The notes under the pieces: model-generated
What the model was told of the DNA's origin: nothing
The model's input: only the letters and a program-made list of their open reading frames with translations
Database searches by the model: none
Shown: positions 14,310 to 23,471 of the stretch, piece after piece
Layout of the letters: each line of letters starts with the position of its first letter
How positions within the stretch are numbered: the stretch's first letter is position 1
Made by a program: the position numbers and the translations under genes
Assembly: GCA_035526825.1 (NCBI GenBank)
Contig: DATLBT010000045.1
Coordinates: forward strand, 1 to 44,398
Direction: 5' to 3'
From: JACPFV01 sp035526825
GTDB taxonomy: Bacteria; Pseudomonadota; Gammaproteobacteria; Nevskiales; Nevskiaceae
Length of the DNA: 44,398 nt

Positions 14310-14915
14310 ATGTCGCGGGACAACAAGACCATGACCATCATCCGTGAAGTCCCCGCGAGCAACGGCCGACGCGCTTTCTGGGGTGAGATTGCCCCTTGCG
14401 AGCACCTGGTGCAGTTGTACGAGCAAGAGGGCGCCTTCCTCGATTCGCTCGAGGGTTTCGTGGCCGACGGCATTTCCAGAGGCGAGAGCGTGATCGCCAT
14501 TGCCACCGCTAGCCATTTGCAGGCGCTCGATGCGCGCCTCGCCGCGCGCGGCATCCCGGTCGAACAAGCCCGTGCCGAGGATCGCTACATCCCGCTCGAC
14601 GCGGCCGACACGCTGTCACGGTTCATGGTGCGTAACTGGCCGGACGAGGGACTGTTCCGCACGCTGGTCGCCGACCTGCTCAAGCGGGCGCGGGCCGGTG
14701 AGCGCAGGGTCCGCGCGTTCGGCGAGATGGTGGCAATCATGTGGGCGCGCGGCGAGCACGGCGCGACGGTCAACCTCGAGCACCTGTGGCATTCGCTGTG
14801 CAAGAGCGAGGACTTCGCGCTGTTCTGCGCGTATCCCAAAAGCGGCTTCACGCAGGACGCGCAATCGTCGATCGACCAGATCTGCGCCAGCCACTCGCGC
14901 GTGGTGCCGGCCTGA
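14310..14915 (+). CDS. Stand-alone MEDS-domain (DcmR-type sensory) protein
   Basis: 201 residues made almost wholly of a MEDS domain: CEHLVQLYEQEGAFLDSLEGFV, then GISRGESVIAIAT and, at the end, FALFCAYPKSGF (the last is the typical CxYP ending). MEDS domains are RecA-like sensory modules usually fused to or encoded beside histidine kinases, anti-sigma factors or response regulators, often for hydrocarbon or stress signals. Here there is no output domain and no kinase or sigma gene next door, so its partner is unknown. A second in-frame ATG at 14331 is also possible; neither has a good ribosome-binding site. Its stop is 1 nt from the convergent tamB stop. Confidence 0.82.
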   Translation: MSRDNKTMTIIREVPASNGRRAFWGEIAPCEHLVQLYEQEGAFLDSLEGFVADGISRGESVIAIATASHLQALDARLAARGIPVEQARAEDRYIPLDAADTLSRFMVRNWPDEGLFRTLVADLLKRARAGERRVRAFGEMVAIMWARGEHGATVNLEHLWHSLCKSEDFALFCAYPKSGFTQDAQSSIDQICASHSRVVPA

Positions 14916-14916
14916 A

Positions 14917-17900
14917 TCACCGTTCTATCGTGTAGAGCACGTCCCCGCCCTGCTGGACGCCGGATTCGCCGACGAGCTTGAAACGCCGGCCGATGTCGTA
15001 CTGCAGCCGGAAGAAATGACCCGGCTGGAAAAGCCCATAGCCGTAGCTGACGAACAACTTTGGCGACAGGTACTTTCCGATCGTGAAACGCGCGAGATCG
15101 GCCGTCTCGCCAGGCTTGCTGCCCAGCGAGACTTCGTCGAGGCCGAGCCGCGGCGCGAGGCGTCCCGCCAGGTAGTCGCCGCCCGTCAGCCCCAGCGAAA
15201 ACGCCGCGCCCGATAGCTGCGTGCGCTGGTGGCTATTGAGCGTACTGGTCAACGAGCGGCCGAGCACGAGCCAGGACAACTGCTCTTCCTGCGTCATGGC
15301 CGGCTCGGAGAACAGGCTGAACTGCGGCGACGCGAGGTGGCCGCGCGCGCGCAGGCCGACCTTCACTTCCTCGGTTGGCTTGCGAAACGCGATGACGTCG
15401 ATGGCCGGGTCGTTGATCGGCCCGCCGGTGAACAGCAAGCGGCCGGTCTCGATCTGCAAGTCTTGGCCGTAGGCCTTGTAGCGCCCGCCTTCTAGGCGCA
15501 ACTCGCCGTAGCCGCGCGTGGCTTGCTCGGGCGTGTCGACCGCGGTGAGCGCGCCGGTGAGGCGCGTCTTCAGGCCCAGGCCATCGAAGTGCACGTTGTC
15601 GCCCAGCGCGATGCGCACCTCCGCCTCGACGCGCACGCCTTGCTGCGCGGGGTCCTGCCCTTCCGCCTCAATCAGGACCTGGTCGCCCGACGTGCCGACG
15701 CCGGCACGCTCGATCTCGCGCGGCGTGATTTCGGCGCGCGGCACGGCAAGCTCGCCCGTGAGACGCGCGAGCTTGCCGTCGAGCGTCAGCACCAGGTCGG
15801 GCGAAAGCCAGGCGCGCAGGTCGGTGCGGTTCACGCCGAGCACGTCCTTGCCCTGGATGGTGAGTTTGCCGACCAGCTGGGGCGACAGCGTCGCGAACTC
15901 CCCATCGATGCGGAGCTGGCCCTCACCGGAGGTGGCCTGAGCCTTCAGGCGCAGCGGCGCATCACGGCCGCGCTCGAACGAGGCGGTGAGATTGGTCAGC
16001 TCGATGCCCGGCGTGGCCAGCTGCACGCGGCCACCGGAAAGGTCGAGCTTGCCGTCCAGTGATGGGCTGCGCGGGGTGCCGGAGACGTGCAAGTTGGCGC
16101 TCAGCGCGCCCTGCGCGCCGGCGATTTCCGCCGACAGCACGGGCAGCCAGGCCAGGTCGGGCAGGTCGATGCGCAGGTCGCCGAGCATCGGGCGATCGAG
16201 CACGCCCTTGCCCGGCGAGACCCACACTTCCGCGCTGATCGTGCCGCCGGCCGGCCGCAGTTCCAGCTGAGCGCCGAGCCGCTCGCCATCGGGCCCCACG
16301 CGCAGCGAGCCCGGCCCATATTCCATCTTGACGCCGCCGCCCTCGATGGAGCCGGCGGTTGCGGCGAGGTCGGCACGGATCTCGCGCAACTCGCCGCCGC
16401 GGATGTCCAGCGATGCAGTGCCGGACAGCGCGCCAACCAGGTTCCACTCCGCCGGCATCCAGGCCCGCACGTGCGCGAGGTCGAAGTCGCGGGTGCGAAA
16501 CGCGATGTGCTGCTCGGCCGCGGCGATGCCGAGCTCGGCGCACGCGCGACTGGCGCCCGCTGCGAGGCACGCAGGTTCGAGCGTGAAGCGGGCACGCGTG
16601 AACGAGAGTGGCGTCGGCTCTTCGAGCGCCCACGCCTCGCCCTTGGGCGGCTGCACGCTGGCCTCGACCAGGCGGCCGCTCCAGGCGCTGGCGGTGGCAG
16701 CGCCCTCGATGACGAGCCGCGCGCGGCCCTCGCGCCCGGCCACCTCGAGCTGCGCGCGATGCGACTCGCGTGTGCCGGAGCCGGTCAAGTCGAGCGAGCG
16801 CAGCGCGAGCGAGCCGGACCGCGCCCCGTTAAGTGCCACTGCGAGCCGCCATGGCCGTCGCGGCGCGAGGTCGACGTCGACATCGATGCTGGCGCGCTCG
16901 AGCCGCGCATCGCCGTACACCACGTCTTCGATCGCACCGTCGAGCACGACGTGCGGCGTCGCCAGTGCGCCGGCAACGCGGCCGCGCAGCTCGGCGCGTC
17001 CCGTCAGGCCGGCCCACAGCGAGCGCAGGTCGCTGCTGTGCAGCTCCGCCTCGAGCGCCAGCTCTGGCAACAGCTGGCCGCGCGCGGCGAGCACGCTGGC
17101 GCCCGAGCTGAGCTGGAATTCCTTGAGGAACACCTTGCGATCCTCGGTGCGCCCGCGCGCCTTTAGCGCAAACGGATAACCGCGCAGCTTCGAGTCGCGC
17201 AGCGCGGCGTCGAACTCGAGGTGAATGGCGCCATCGCGGCGTGCCGCCAGTGTCGCCTCGCCGTTGAGCACGCCAGCCCACGCCGGCCACACCGTGGCCG
17301 GATCGATGCGCTCCCAATCCAGAGCGAGTTGCGTGGCCAGCCGCGGCGACCAGGTCATGCGGCCCCGCGCGCGCAGCTCTCCCGCCAGCGCCTGCAGGCT
17401 CAGCCGTTCGATATCGATCGCGGCGAGACTGCCGCGGCCGCGCGCGGCCAGCGTGCCGGGTACCGCATCGATCTGCACCGGCCCATCGAGTCGCCATGCG
17501 TAGTCGCTCCAGGGCCCATCGAGGCGACCGCTGCCCTTGGGACTGCCGAAGCGCCCGCCGCCCTGCACGGGATAGAAATCCTTCCACTCGAGTTCCAGCG
17601 CGCTCGAAGCACGATCGCCGATGGCCAACGCCCCCCGCGCCCGCACCTCGGCGATGCCGCGCGCCTCTATGTCCTCGAGCTGCAGCAAATCGTCGGCGAT
17701 CGCGATGCGGCCGCGCACTTGCACCGGCCCGAACTCCGCCGTTGTCGCGACCAGCTTGCCGACCACGATCCACTCGTCGCGCCAGCGCGCCGCAAAAGTA
17801 GCGTCGCGCACGCCATAGGTCAGCGCGCCGTCGCGCTCGAGCCGGAATTCGCCGAGTCGGCCATCCTCCACCGCGAGGCGCAGCGGCATTCGAACGGTCA

Positions 17901-18267
17901 GCGGCGGGGGCGGCTCGGCGGGCGGCGGCGCGGCGTCGTCGCGGGTGGCGACCACCAGCACGCCAGCGTCGAGGCGTTCGGCCTGGATGCGGCCGATGAC
18001 GAGCCGCAGCAGCCGCAGGTTGAGCTCCGCGCGATCGAGCGCGACGCGCAAGCCCGGAACTTCGTAGGCGAAGCCCTCGACGAGTACGTCCCCCAGCAGG
18101 CGGCCGTCGACGCGCTCGATCGTCAGCGCGCCACCGGTGAGCCGATGCGCGATGGCCACGCCTGCCCGCAAGCCAGCCGTGGTGCCGAACAACCATGCCG
18201 CCGCGACCACGGGCACGCCGAACAGCAGCAGTACGACCCAGAGGGCGATGCGGCGGCGCCGGCTCAC
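14917..18267 (-). CDS. tamB: Translocation and assembly module subunit TamB
   Basis: Inner-membrane-anchored AsmA/TamB-like protein spanning the periplasm; works with TamA in outer-membrane protein insertion and, more generally, in moving phospholipids to the outer membrane. 1116 residues. An N-terminal signal anchor (RRRRIALWVVLLLFGVPVV) is followed by a long beta-rich region of repeating amphipathic strands and the C-terminal DUF490 domain ending in KFKLVGESGV-type sequence (RRFKLVGESGVQQGGD). The GTG start at 18267 overlaps the tamA stop as GTGA, so the two are translationally coupled. Upstream in-frame residues are Arg-rich shadow sequence and were excluded. Low primary conservation in the middle is normal for the family. 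Confidence 0.94.
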   Translation of the reverse strand: MSRRRRIALWVVLLLFGVPVVAAAWLFGTTAGLRAGVAIAHRLTGGALTIERVDGRLLGDVLVEGFAYEVPGLRVALDRAELNLRLLRLVIGRIQAERLDAGVLVVATRDDAAPPPAEPPPPLTVRMPLRLAVEDGRLGEFRLERDGALTYGVRDATFAARWRDEWIVVGKLVATTAEFGPVQVRGRIAIADDLLQLEDIEARGIAEVRARGALAIGDRASSALELEWKDFYPVQGGGRFGSPKGSGRLDGPWSDYAWRLDGPVQIDAVPGTLAARGRGSLAAIDIERLSLQALAGELRARGRMTWSPRLATQLALDWERIDPATVWPAWAGVLNGEATLAARRDGAIHLEFDAALRDSKLRGYPFALKARGRTEDRKVFLKEFQLSSGASVLAARGQLLPELALEAELHSSDLRSLWAGLTGRAELRGRVAGALATPHVVLDGAIEDVVYGDARLERASIDVDVDLAPRRPWRLAVALNGARSGSLALRSLDLTGSGTRESHRAQLEVAGREGRARLVIEGAATASAWSGRLVEASVQPPKGEAWALEEPTPLSFTRARFTLEPACLAAGASRACAELGIAAAEQHIAFRTRDFDLAHVRAWMPAEWNLVGALSGTASLDIRGGELREIRADLAATAGSIEGGGVKMEYGPGSLRVGPDGERLGAQLELRPAGGTISAEVWVSPGKGVLDRPMLGDLRIDLPDLAWLPVLSAEIAGAQGALSANLHVSGTPRSPSLDGKLDLSGGRVQLATPGIELTNLTASFERGRDAPLRLKAQATSGEGQLRIDGEFATLSPQLVGKLTIQGKDVLGVNRTDLRAWLSPDLVLTLDGKLARLTGELAVPRAEITPREIERAGVGTSGDQVLIEAEGQDPAQQGVRVEAEVRIALGDNVHFDGLGLKTRLTGALTAVDTPEQATRGYGELRLEGGRYKAYGQDLQIETGRLLFTGGPINDPAIDVIAFRKPTEEVKVGLRARGHLASPQFSLFSEPAMTQEEQLSWLVLGRSLTSTLNSHQRTQLSGAAFSLGLTGGDYLAGRLAPRLGLDEVSLGSKPGETADLARFTIGKYLSPKLFVSYGYGLFQPGHFFRLQYDIGRRFKLVGESGVQQGGDVLYTIER

Positions 18268-19997
18268 AAGCCCACCCGGATGCCGATGTGAAGGCGCACG
18301 CCACCATCGTCGCCGTCGAGCGGATGCGCGAGGTCGACCTGCAAGGTGCCAATGGGCGCGCGGTAGCGCACGCCCGCGCCGACGCCGCGCGACAGGCCGG
18401 GGCCGGGATCGTCGTCGACGCCGCCGAGGTCGAGGAACGCCGCCGCGCCCCAATTGCCCCAGATGCGCGTTTCTATCTCGCCGCTCCAGGTCGTCAGGTA
18501 TTCGCCGCCGATGACCTTGCCGGCTGCATCGCGCGGCCCGAGTGACTGATAGGCGTAGCCGCGCACGCTCTGGTCGCCGCCCGCGAAGAAACGCTGCGAC
18601 ACGGGCAGTTCGGCAAAATCCTCGACGAGGGTGGCGGCCACTTCCGCGCGACCCAGCACTCGCGTGCGCTCGCCGAGCGGCACCACGCCGCGCAGCAGCA
18701 CGCGGCCCTGCAGGAAGTTGACGTCGGATACGGCTGCTTCGTGGCCGCCATGCAGGTCGAGAAAAATCGCCCAGCCGAGCCGCGCGTGGATCGGGTCATC
18801 CATCTCGCCACGCGACAACGCGATGCCCGGCATCAGCAGCTTGCTGCTCTCGGAACCAGCGGTCGACAGGCGCGCTTCCTCGTACTGGTGCTTCAGGTAG
18901 AGCTGGCGCTGCCAATCGCCCGGCGATCGCGACAGCGTCACGGCGAAGTCGTAGCGCGTGCTCTCGCCGTCGGCGACTTTCTCGTCGGTGAAGGTCGTGC
19001 CGAAGCCGAGGTTGTCGGCGGCCTGGGTGCCGAGCGGAATGCGGTAGTCGAGGCCGATGCTGTTCTTTATTTCGGAGACGCGCACATCCGAGCGCAGCTT
19101 GTGCCCGGTGTCCGTCAGCTGGCGGTACTCGGCGCCGACCGTGAGGCGCGCGCCGGTGTCGGTGCCATAACCCACGCCGGCGTCATAGCGTTGCGGTGGC
19201 CGTCGGGTGGTGGCTATGACGATCGGCACGCGGTGGTCCACGGCCTGCTCCTTGCGCGCCTGCACATCGATGCTGCCGAAATAGCCGAGGTCCGACAGCG
19301 CAAACTGCGCCTCGAGCAGCTTTTCCGGCTCGAACGGCGCACCGGGCTTGATCGGCACGTAGCGCGCGACGAATTCCGGGTCGAGGCCCTCCTGCGCCAC
19401 CGACACTTCCCCGAAGTAATAGCGCAACCCGGTGTCGAGCAGCAGCGTCGCCACGGCGCGGCGACGCAGCGGCTCGACGACCAGCGTGTGTTCGAGGAAG
19501 CGGGCATCGAGAAAACCGTTGTCGTAGGCGGCGCGGGCCAGCGCCGCCTTGGCCTGCTCGTAACGCTCGTGCTGCAAGCGGTCGCCGGCGCGCAGTGGCG
19601 CATTGCGGGCCGCATCGGCAAGCGCCGGGAAGTCGCGTCCGTCACCGCTCACCTCGATGCGCACCGATTCCAGCAGCGTCGGCGGTCCCGGCTCGATCTC
19701 GTAGCGAGCGAGCCAATCCTTGCCATCGGCGGCGAGGCTGCCGCGCACGCGCGGCTCGTAATAGCCGTAGGCGCGGAGCGCCTCGCGAATTTCGTCCTCC
19801 GCCTGCCGGTGCAGTCGGCGAATCTGCGCCTCGTCATCGCCCTCGGCGTCCGCGTAGGCCTGGACGCCAAGGCGCGCCTCGACGTTGGCGCGCTCAGGCC
19901 CGTCGACTCCCGCCAACTCCACGCGCAGGTCCGCCCAGGCCGGCAGCGCGCTGAGCGCCACGGCCACCGCGACCAGCCAGTTTCGATGGAGGGACAT
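18264..19997 (-). CDS. tamA: Translocation and assembly module subunit TamA (Omp85 family)
   Basis: Outer-membrane barrel of the BamA/Omp85 superfamily. 577 residues: signal peptide (about 1-22, ending LPAWA|D), three POTRA domains (about 24-255) and a 16-strand barrel. The L6 loop motif VRGY is present in FFAGGDQSVRGYAYQSLGPRD. The C-terminal strand ends VRLHIGIRVGL. The ATG at 19997 was chosen because it gives a clean signal peptide; an in-frame start at 20039 would add 14 residues. It is coupled to tamB by a GTGA overlap and divergent from the GST gene. Confidence 0.95.
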   Translation of the reverse strand: MSLHRNWLVAVAVALSALPAWADLRVELAGVDGPERANVEARLGVQAYADAEGDDEAQIRRLHRQAEDEIREALRAYGYYEPRVRGSLAADGKDWLARYEIEPGPPTLLESVRIEVSGDGRDFPALADAARNAPLRAGDRLQHERYEQAKAALARAAYDNGFLDARFLEHTLVVEPLRRRAVATLLLDTGLRYYFGEVSVAQEGLDPEFVARYVPIKPGAPFEPEKLLEAQFALSDLGYFGSIDVQARKEQAVDHRVPIVIATTRRPPQRYDAGVGYGTDTGARLTVGAEYRQLTDTGHKLRSDVRVSEIKNSIGLDYRIPLGTQAADNLGFGTTFTDEKVADGESTRYDFAVTLSRSPGDWQRQLYLKHQYEEARLSTAGSESSKLLMPGIALSRGEMDDPIHARLGWAIFLDLHGGHEAAVSDVNFLQGRVLLRGVVPLGERTRVLGRAEVAATLVEDFAELPVSQRFFAGGDQSVRGYAYQSLGPRDAAGKVIGGEYLTTWSGEIETRIWGNWGAAAFLDLGGVDDDPGPGLSRGVGAGVRYRAPIGTLQVDLAHPLDGDDGGVRLHIGIRVGL

Positions 19998-20063
19998 GAC
20001 TCGGGTATGGCTTCGACAGGCCGCGCCGGCCTTTTTCATACTGCGGTGCCGCGGAGGGTGCTC

Positions 20064-20069
20064 TATGAT
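20064..20069 (+). promoter_or_regulatory. Candidate -10 box for the GST gene
   Basis: TATGAT (5 of 6) lies 24 nt before the GST ATG, placing a start near 20076 and leaving a short leader with the ribosome-binding site GGGGAGG at about 20077-20083. No good -35 is seen at 16-18 nt. Confidence 0.35.
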
Positions 20070-20093
20070 GCGGCCGGGGAGGTAACCCGTTCC

Positions 20094-20987
20094 ATGGCTG
20101 AACTCAAGCTCGTCATCGGCAGCAAGTCATATTCGTCGTGGTCGCTGCGGCCCTGGCTGCTTTTGCGATACCACAACGTCGCCTTCCGCGAAATTCCCAT
20201 CGCGTTGAACCAAAACGACACCCAGGCGCGCATCGCCGAGTTCTCGCCGTCCGGCAAGGTGCCGGTGCTGCTCAACGGTCCCGAGAAAGTGTGGGACTCG
20301 CTCGCCATCTGTGAGTATGCCGCCGAGGCGTTGAAGTTGCCGGCGGCGTGGCCGTCGGACGTCACGCTCCGCTTCCAGGCGCGCTCGCTTGCCTGCGAGA
20401 TGCACAGCGGCTTTGCGGATCTGCGCCATGAATTGCCGATGGACTGCCGCCGCGCGCCGGCGCCGCAGTCCTACAGCGAGGCGGCCGCCGCCGACATCGC
20501 GCGCATTCGCGAGATCTGGAGCAGCTGCCGCCAGGCGCACGGCAAGAACGGCGATTGGCTGTTCGGCAAGTTCGGCATCGTCGATGCGATGTTCGCGCCG
20601 GTCGTGCTGCGGCTGCACACTTACCAGGTGCCGCTCGATGGCATCGAGCGCGACTACATGAACACCGTGTTGCACCTGCCGGCGCTGCGCGAATGGCTAG
20701 GCGCGGCGATGCTGGAGTCGCACGCGCCCGGCGCAACGTCGGCGCCGCTGCCGCAAGCCGCTACCCCGATGGCCAAGCCTGCGTCGCACATGGCAGCACG
20801 GGCCCTTGCGGCAGCGGCAAGCACCGCCCCGCCGGCGGTCGCCCCGATGCCAGCGCCAGCCCCCGCGCCAACCGCTGCGCCGGCTGCCGCCGCCACATTG
20901 CCGACGGTGACGCCGGGCACTTCCGGCGCGAAGGTCGTCAGCAATCAGGGCGGCGTGCGGGTCATCTCGAACATCATCCCGGACTGA
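20094..20987 (+). CDS. Glutathione S-transferase with long Ala/Pro-rich C-terminal extension
   Basis: Cytoplasmic GST-like protein of 297 residues. Residues 1-80 form the thioredoxin-like domain (LVIGSKSYSSWSLRPWLLL with the catalytic-region Ser, then PSGKVPVLL and DSLAICEYAAE for glutathione binding), and about 90-205 the helical domain (GKFGIVDAMFAPVV). This is the YfcF-like SYSSWSLRPWL group. The fold should end near residue 212; the remaining 85 residues are low-complexity Ala/Pro (MPAPAPAPTAAPAAAATLP) ending in GGVRVISNIIPD, which typical members lack. The ATG at 20094 has a strong GGGGAGG site. Convergent with the TraB/GumN gene. Confidence 0.9.
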   Translation: MAELKLVIGSKSYSSWSLRPWLLLRYHNVAFREIPIALNQNDTQARIAEFSPSGKVPVLLNGPEKVWDSLAICEYAAEALKLPAAWPSDVTLRFQARSLACEMHSGFADLRHELPMDCRRAPAPQSYSEAAAADIARIREIWSSCRQAHGKNGDWLFGKFGIVDAMFAPVVLRLHTYQVPLDGIERDYMNTVLHLPALREWLGAAMLESHAPGATSAPLPQAATPMAKPASHMAARALAAAASTAPPAVAPMPAPAPAPTAAPAAAATLPTVTPGTSGAKVVSNQGGVRVISNIIPD

Positions 20988-20996
20988 CGCCGCCTT

Positions 20997-21914
20997 TTAA
21001 ACGGGCGGCTTCGCCAGCTCGATCACGCCGGTCGCGGGTTTCGCCTCGATGCCCTGCGCCTTCAGCAACGCCAGCAGCCCATCCGAACCGGCCAGGTGCG
21101 CCGCACCGACGACGACCAGCTGCGGCGTCTGCGAGCGGAAGCGCTCCAGCAATCCCGGCATCCATGCGCGGTTGCGGTTGCCCAGCAGCAGCGCGTTGAG
21201 CTCCGGGTAACGCTGGCGCAGTTCCTTGAGCACCTTGTCGAGCGCCACCAGGTCCCCACCGCGCCAGATGCGGTACAGCTCCTCCGGCGACTGGCTGGTG
21301 TAAGTGTCCTCGTCGAGCGTCGCCGCCAGCAACTGCCTGGACAAGGCCGGTGACATTCCGGTGAACAGCTCGACCTGGAATTGCGCGGTCTCGAGGCCGC
21401 TGACCGGCCGCGCATCGTCGGTGGCGCGAGCGTAGAAGTGGTTATCGATGCCGAACTCCGAGGCGAAGCCGGCCTGCTGCAGCGGAAACAATTCCAGCGC
21501 CAGCGCGCAAAACCAGGCCTGGAACTGCTCGCACACCGGCGTCGGCATGCCGAGCTTCGCGGCGTGCTTCTGCAGCCGCGCGAACAGCGGCTTGCCGATG
21601 CGCGCCTGCAGCCCGCCTTTGCCAAGATCGCGCGCGGCGCCGAGCATGCGGCCCTGCAGTTCCGGTGCCGCCAGCGCGGCGAGGTCGGCCTCGATCGTGA
21701 GCGCGCTAGTCGCCTCGTAAGCCGCATCGAGTGCGGCCGGCAGCGGGTGCGCCGACGCCGGCAACACGTGCACCGAGCCGAGCAGGAAATGCTTCGCCTT
21801 GGGACCGTCGATCTCGTAAAGGAATGGTGCGCTGTGCGCGGGTGCCGGTGCCGGACCCTCCGCGCTCGCCGGCAGCGCCAGCGTCAGCAGCACCGTGACG
21901 AGTGCGCGCTTCAT
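20997..21914 (-). CDS. TraB/GumN family protein, exported
   Basis: 305 residues with a signal peptide (about 1-18, LALPASA|E) and a TraB/GumN domain covering the rest. Family marks: a GSVHVLPASAHPLP segment near the start, LTIEADLA, GIDNHFYARA, and near the end LVVVGAAHLAGSDGLLALL, the GxxH metal-site motif. TraB/GumN proteins are related to Tiki metalloproteases; many bacterial members are uncharacterised. Function here unknown; periplasmic peptidase-like activity is inference. Its start overlaps the stop of the next upstream gene (ATGA), so it is the last gene of the ttcA operon. Confidence 0.88.
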   Translation of the reverse strand: MKRALVTVLLTLALPASAEGPAPAPAHSAPFLYEIDGPKAKHFLLGSVHVLPASAHPLPAALDAAYEATSALTIEADLAALAAPELQGRMLGAARDLGKGGLQARIGKPLFARLQKHAAKLGMPTPVCEQFQAWFCALALELFPLQQAGFASEFGIDNHFYARATDDARPVSGLETAQFQVELFTGMSPALSRQLLAATLDEDTYTSQSPEELYRIWRGGDLVALDKVLKELRQRYPELNALLLGNRNRAWMPGLLERFRSQTPQLVVVGAAHLAGSDGLLALLKAQGIEAKPATGVIELAKPPV

Positions 21915-22588
21915 CGGCGCCGCTCGATGCTGGGCCGAACCGAGGCCCACGGCTTGAGCTCATGGCGATCCGCGGACAGAGGGTCCTTGCCGCTGAGCAC
22001 CTGGTCGAGGTACTCGAGGTCGTCGTAACCCCAGAACAGCTCGTCGCGCACCTTCATCGTCGGCACGCCGAAGGCGCCGAGGTCGAGCGCGGCCTGGGTG
22101 TTCTCGCGCAGGCGCTGCTTCACCGGCTCGCCCTGCACCTGCTGGAGGATCGCGTCGGCGTCGAGCCCCACTTCGGCCAGCAGCGGGCGGACCGCGGCGG
22201 CGTCCGTGACGGGCCTGCTCTCGGCCCAGACTGCGCGGAACAGGCGGTCGACCAGCGCGCTACGCTGCGCATCGGTCATGTCGGCGCAGGTCGCGCGCAA
22301 GGTCACCAGCGGATTGAACGGGTGCGAGGCCGGCGGTGCGATCGGGATGCCGCGCTCCTTGGCCTTGCGCAAGACGTTGCGCAACATCCACGCCGACTTC
22401 GCCGGCACCTCCGCGGGGCCGACCTGCTTGTAATGCGACAACATCGCGCCGAACAGCACCGGCACCGGCGTGACGACCAGACCGTGCTTGCGTGCAAGCG
22501 CCGGCAGCGCGTGCCAGGCGAGGTACGCGTTGTGCGAAATGTAGTCAAAGAAAAAATAGAGCCGCTCGGGGCTCGCCCAGGTCGTCAT
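21911..22588 (-). CDS. 2-hydroxychromene-2-carboxylate isomerase / DsbA-family protein
   Basis: 225 residues, kappa-class GST/HCCA isomerase fold. The N-terminal YFFFDYISHNAYLAW holds the catalytic-position Ser (usually in a DFxSPYxYL context, here ISHN), then VPVLFGAML and a helical insert, then FGVPTMKVRDELFWGYDDLEYL, the cis-Pro and C-terminal motif. HCCA isomerases act in naphthalene-type ring degradation, but this fold is widely annotated beyond that; no aromatic-degradation genes are nearby, so the substrate is unknown. ATGA overlaps link it to ttcA upstream and to the TraB gene downstream. Confidence 0.87.
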   Translation of the reverse strand: MTTWASPERLYFFFDYISHNAYLAWHALPALARKHGLVVTPVPVLFGAMLSHYKQVGPAEVPAKSAWMLRNVLRKAKERGIPIAPPASHPFNPLVTLRATCADMTDAQRSALVDRLFRAVWAESRPVTDAAAVRPLLAEVGLDADAILQQVQGEPVKQRLRENTQAALDLGAFGVPTMKVRDELFWGYDDLEYLDQVLSGKDPLSADRHELKPWASVRPSIERRR

Positions 22589-23451
22589 GGTTCAGTCTCG
22601 CCCGGCATCAGCCACGACGGTGATGCATCGCTGCGCTTGCCCAGCGTGGCGAAATCGAACAGCTTCGGGTCGGCGAGCTGCGAAGGCGCGACGTTCTGCA
22701 ACGCCGCGAAGATCTGCTCGGGCCGCGCCGGGTGCTGTTCTTCCCACTGGTCCATCATCTTGCGCACCTGCTTGCGCTGCAGGTGCTCCTGCGAGCCGCA
22801 CAGGTTGCACGGGATGATCGGGAACTCCTTGATCCGCGCATACGCGGCGATGTCCCGCTCGCGGCAGTACGCCAGCGGCCGGATCAGCACGTTGGCGCCG
22901 TCGTCGGACAGCAGCTTCGGTGGCATCGCCTTGAGCTTGCCACCGTGGAACAGGTTCAGGAAAAACGTCGCGACGATGTCGTCCTGGTGGTGGCCGAGCG
23001 CGATGCGCGTGAATCCATTCTCCCGCGCGTAGCGGTATAGCGCGCCACGGCGCAGCCGCGAGCACAGGCCACAGGTCGTCTTGCCTTCGGGCACGACGCG
23101 CTTGACGACGGAATAGGTGTCCTGCTCGAGGATGTGGAAGGGCACGCCAATCGAGCGGCAGTAGTCCGGGATCACCGTTTCCGGAAATCCGGGCTGCTTC
23201 TGGTCAAGGTTGACCGCGACGATGTCGAAGCGGACCGGCGCCTTCTCGCGCAACTGCAGCAGGATGTCGAGCAGCGTCCATGAATCCTTGCCGCCGGACA
23301 GGCAGACCATGACCTTGTCGCCGTCCTCGATCATCCGGTAATCCTCGATCGCGCGGCCGACGTTGCGGCGCAGGCGCTTGGCGAGCTTGTTGGCTTCCAG
23401 ATTGGAGGCGCGACGCGGCGGCCTGAACTGCAGGGGCTGGACGGATGACAT
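22585..23451 (-). CDS. ttcA: tRNA 2-thiocytidine synthetase TtcA
   Basis: Thiolates cytidine 32 of certain tRNAs in the cytoplasm. 288 residues. PP-loop S52-GGKD-S57 in VCLSGGKDSWTLLD activates the tRNA by adenylation; the Fe-S cluster cysteines are C127 and C130 (TTCGLCSR) plus the later CNLCGSQ. GHHQDDIVATFFLNLFHGG is diagnostic of TtcA. The ATG at 23451 has no Shine-Dalgarno but a TACAAT box 6 nt upstream, suggesting a leaderless transcript. First gene of a three-gene operon; mshQ ends 20 bp upstream on the same strand. Confidence 0.96.
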   Translation of the reverse strand: MSSVQPLQFRPPRRASNLEANKLAKRLRRNVGRAIEDYRMIEDGDKVMVCLSGGKDSWTLLDILLQLREKAPVRFDIVAVNLDQKQPGFPETVIPDYCRSIGVPFHILEQDTYSVVKRVVPEGKTTCGLCSRLRRGALYRYARENGFTRIALGHHQDDIVATFFLNLFHGGKLKAMPPKLLSDDGANVLIRPLAYCRERDIAAYARIKEFPIIPCNLCGSQEHLQRKQVRKMMDQWEEQHPARPEQIFAALQNVAPSQLADPKLFDFATLGKRSDASPSWLMPGETEP

Positions 23452-23457
23452 GACTGG

Positions 23458-23463
23458 ATTGTA
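23458..23463 (-). promoter_or_regulatory. Candidate -10 box for leaderless ttcA
   Basis: On the minus strand TACAAT is followed by six nucleotides (CCAGTC) and the ttcA ATG, so a start 7 nt downstream would fall on the A of the start codon. No ribosome-binding site is present. The -35 region (GTCACC at 17 nt) is weak. Confidence 0.4.
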
Positions 23464-23471
23464 CCGGCGGT

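Noticed and set aside
20988..21008. Hairpin CCGCC...GGCGG between the GST and TraB/GumN stops as a two-way terminator.
   Set aside because: Short stem with no T run on either side.
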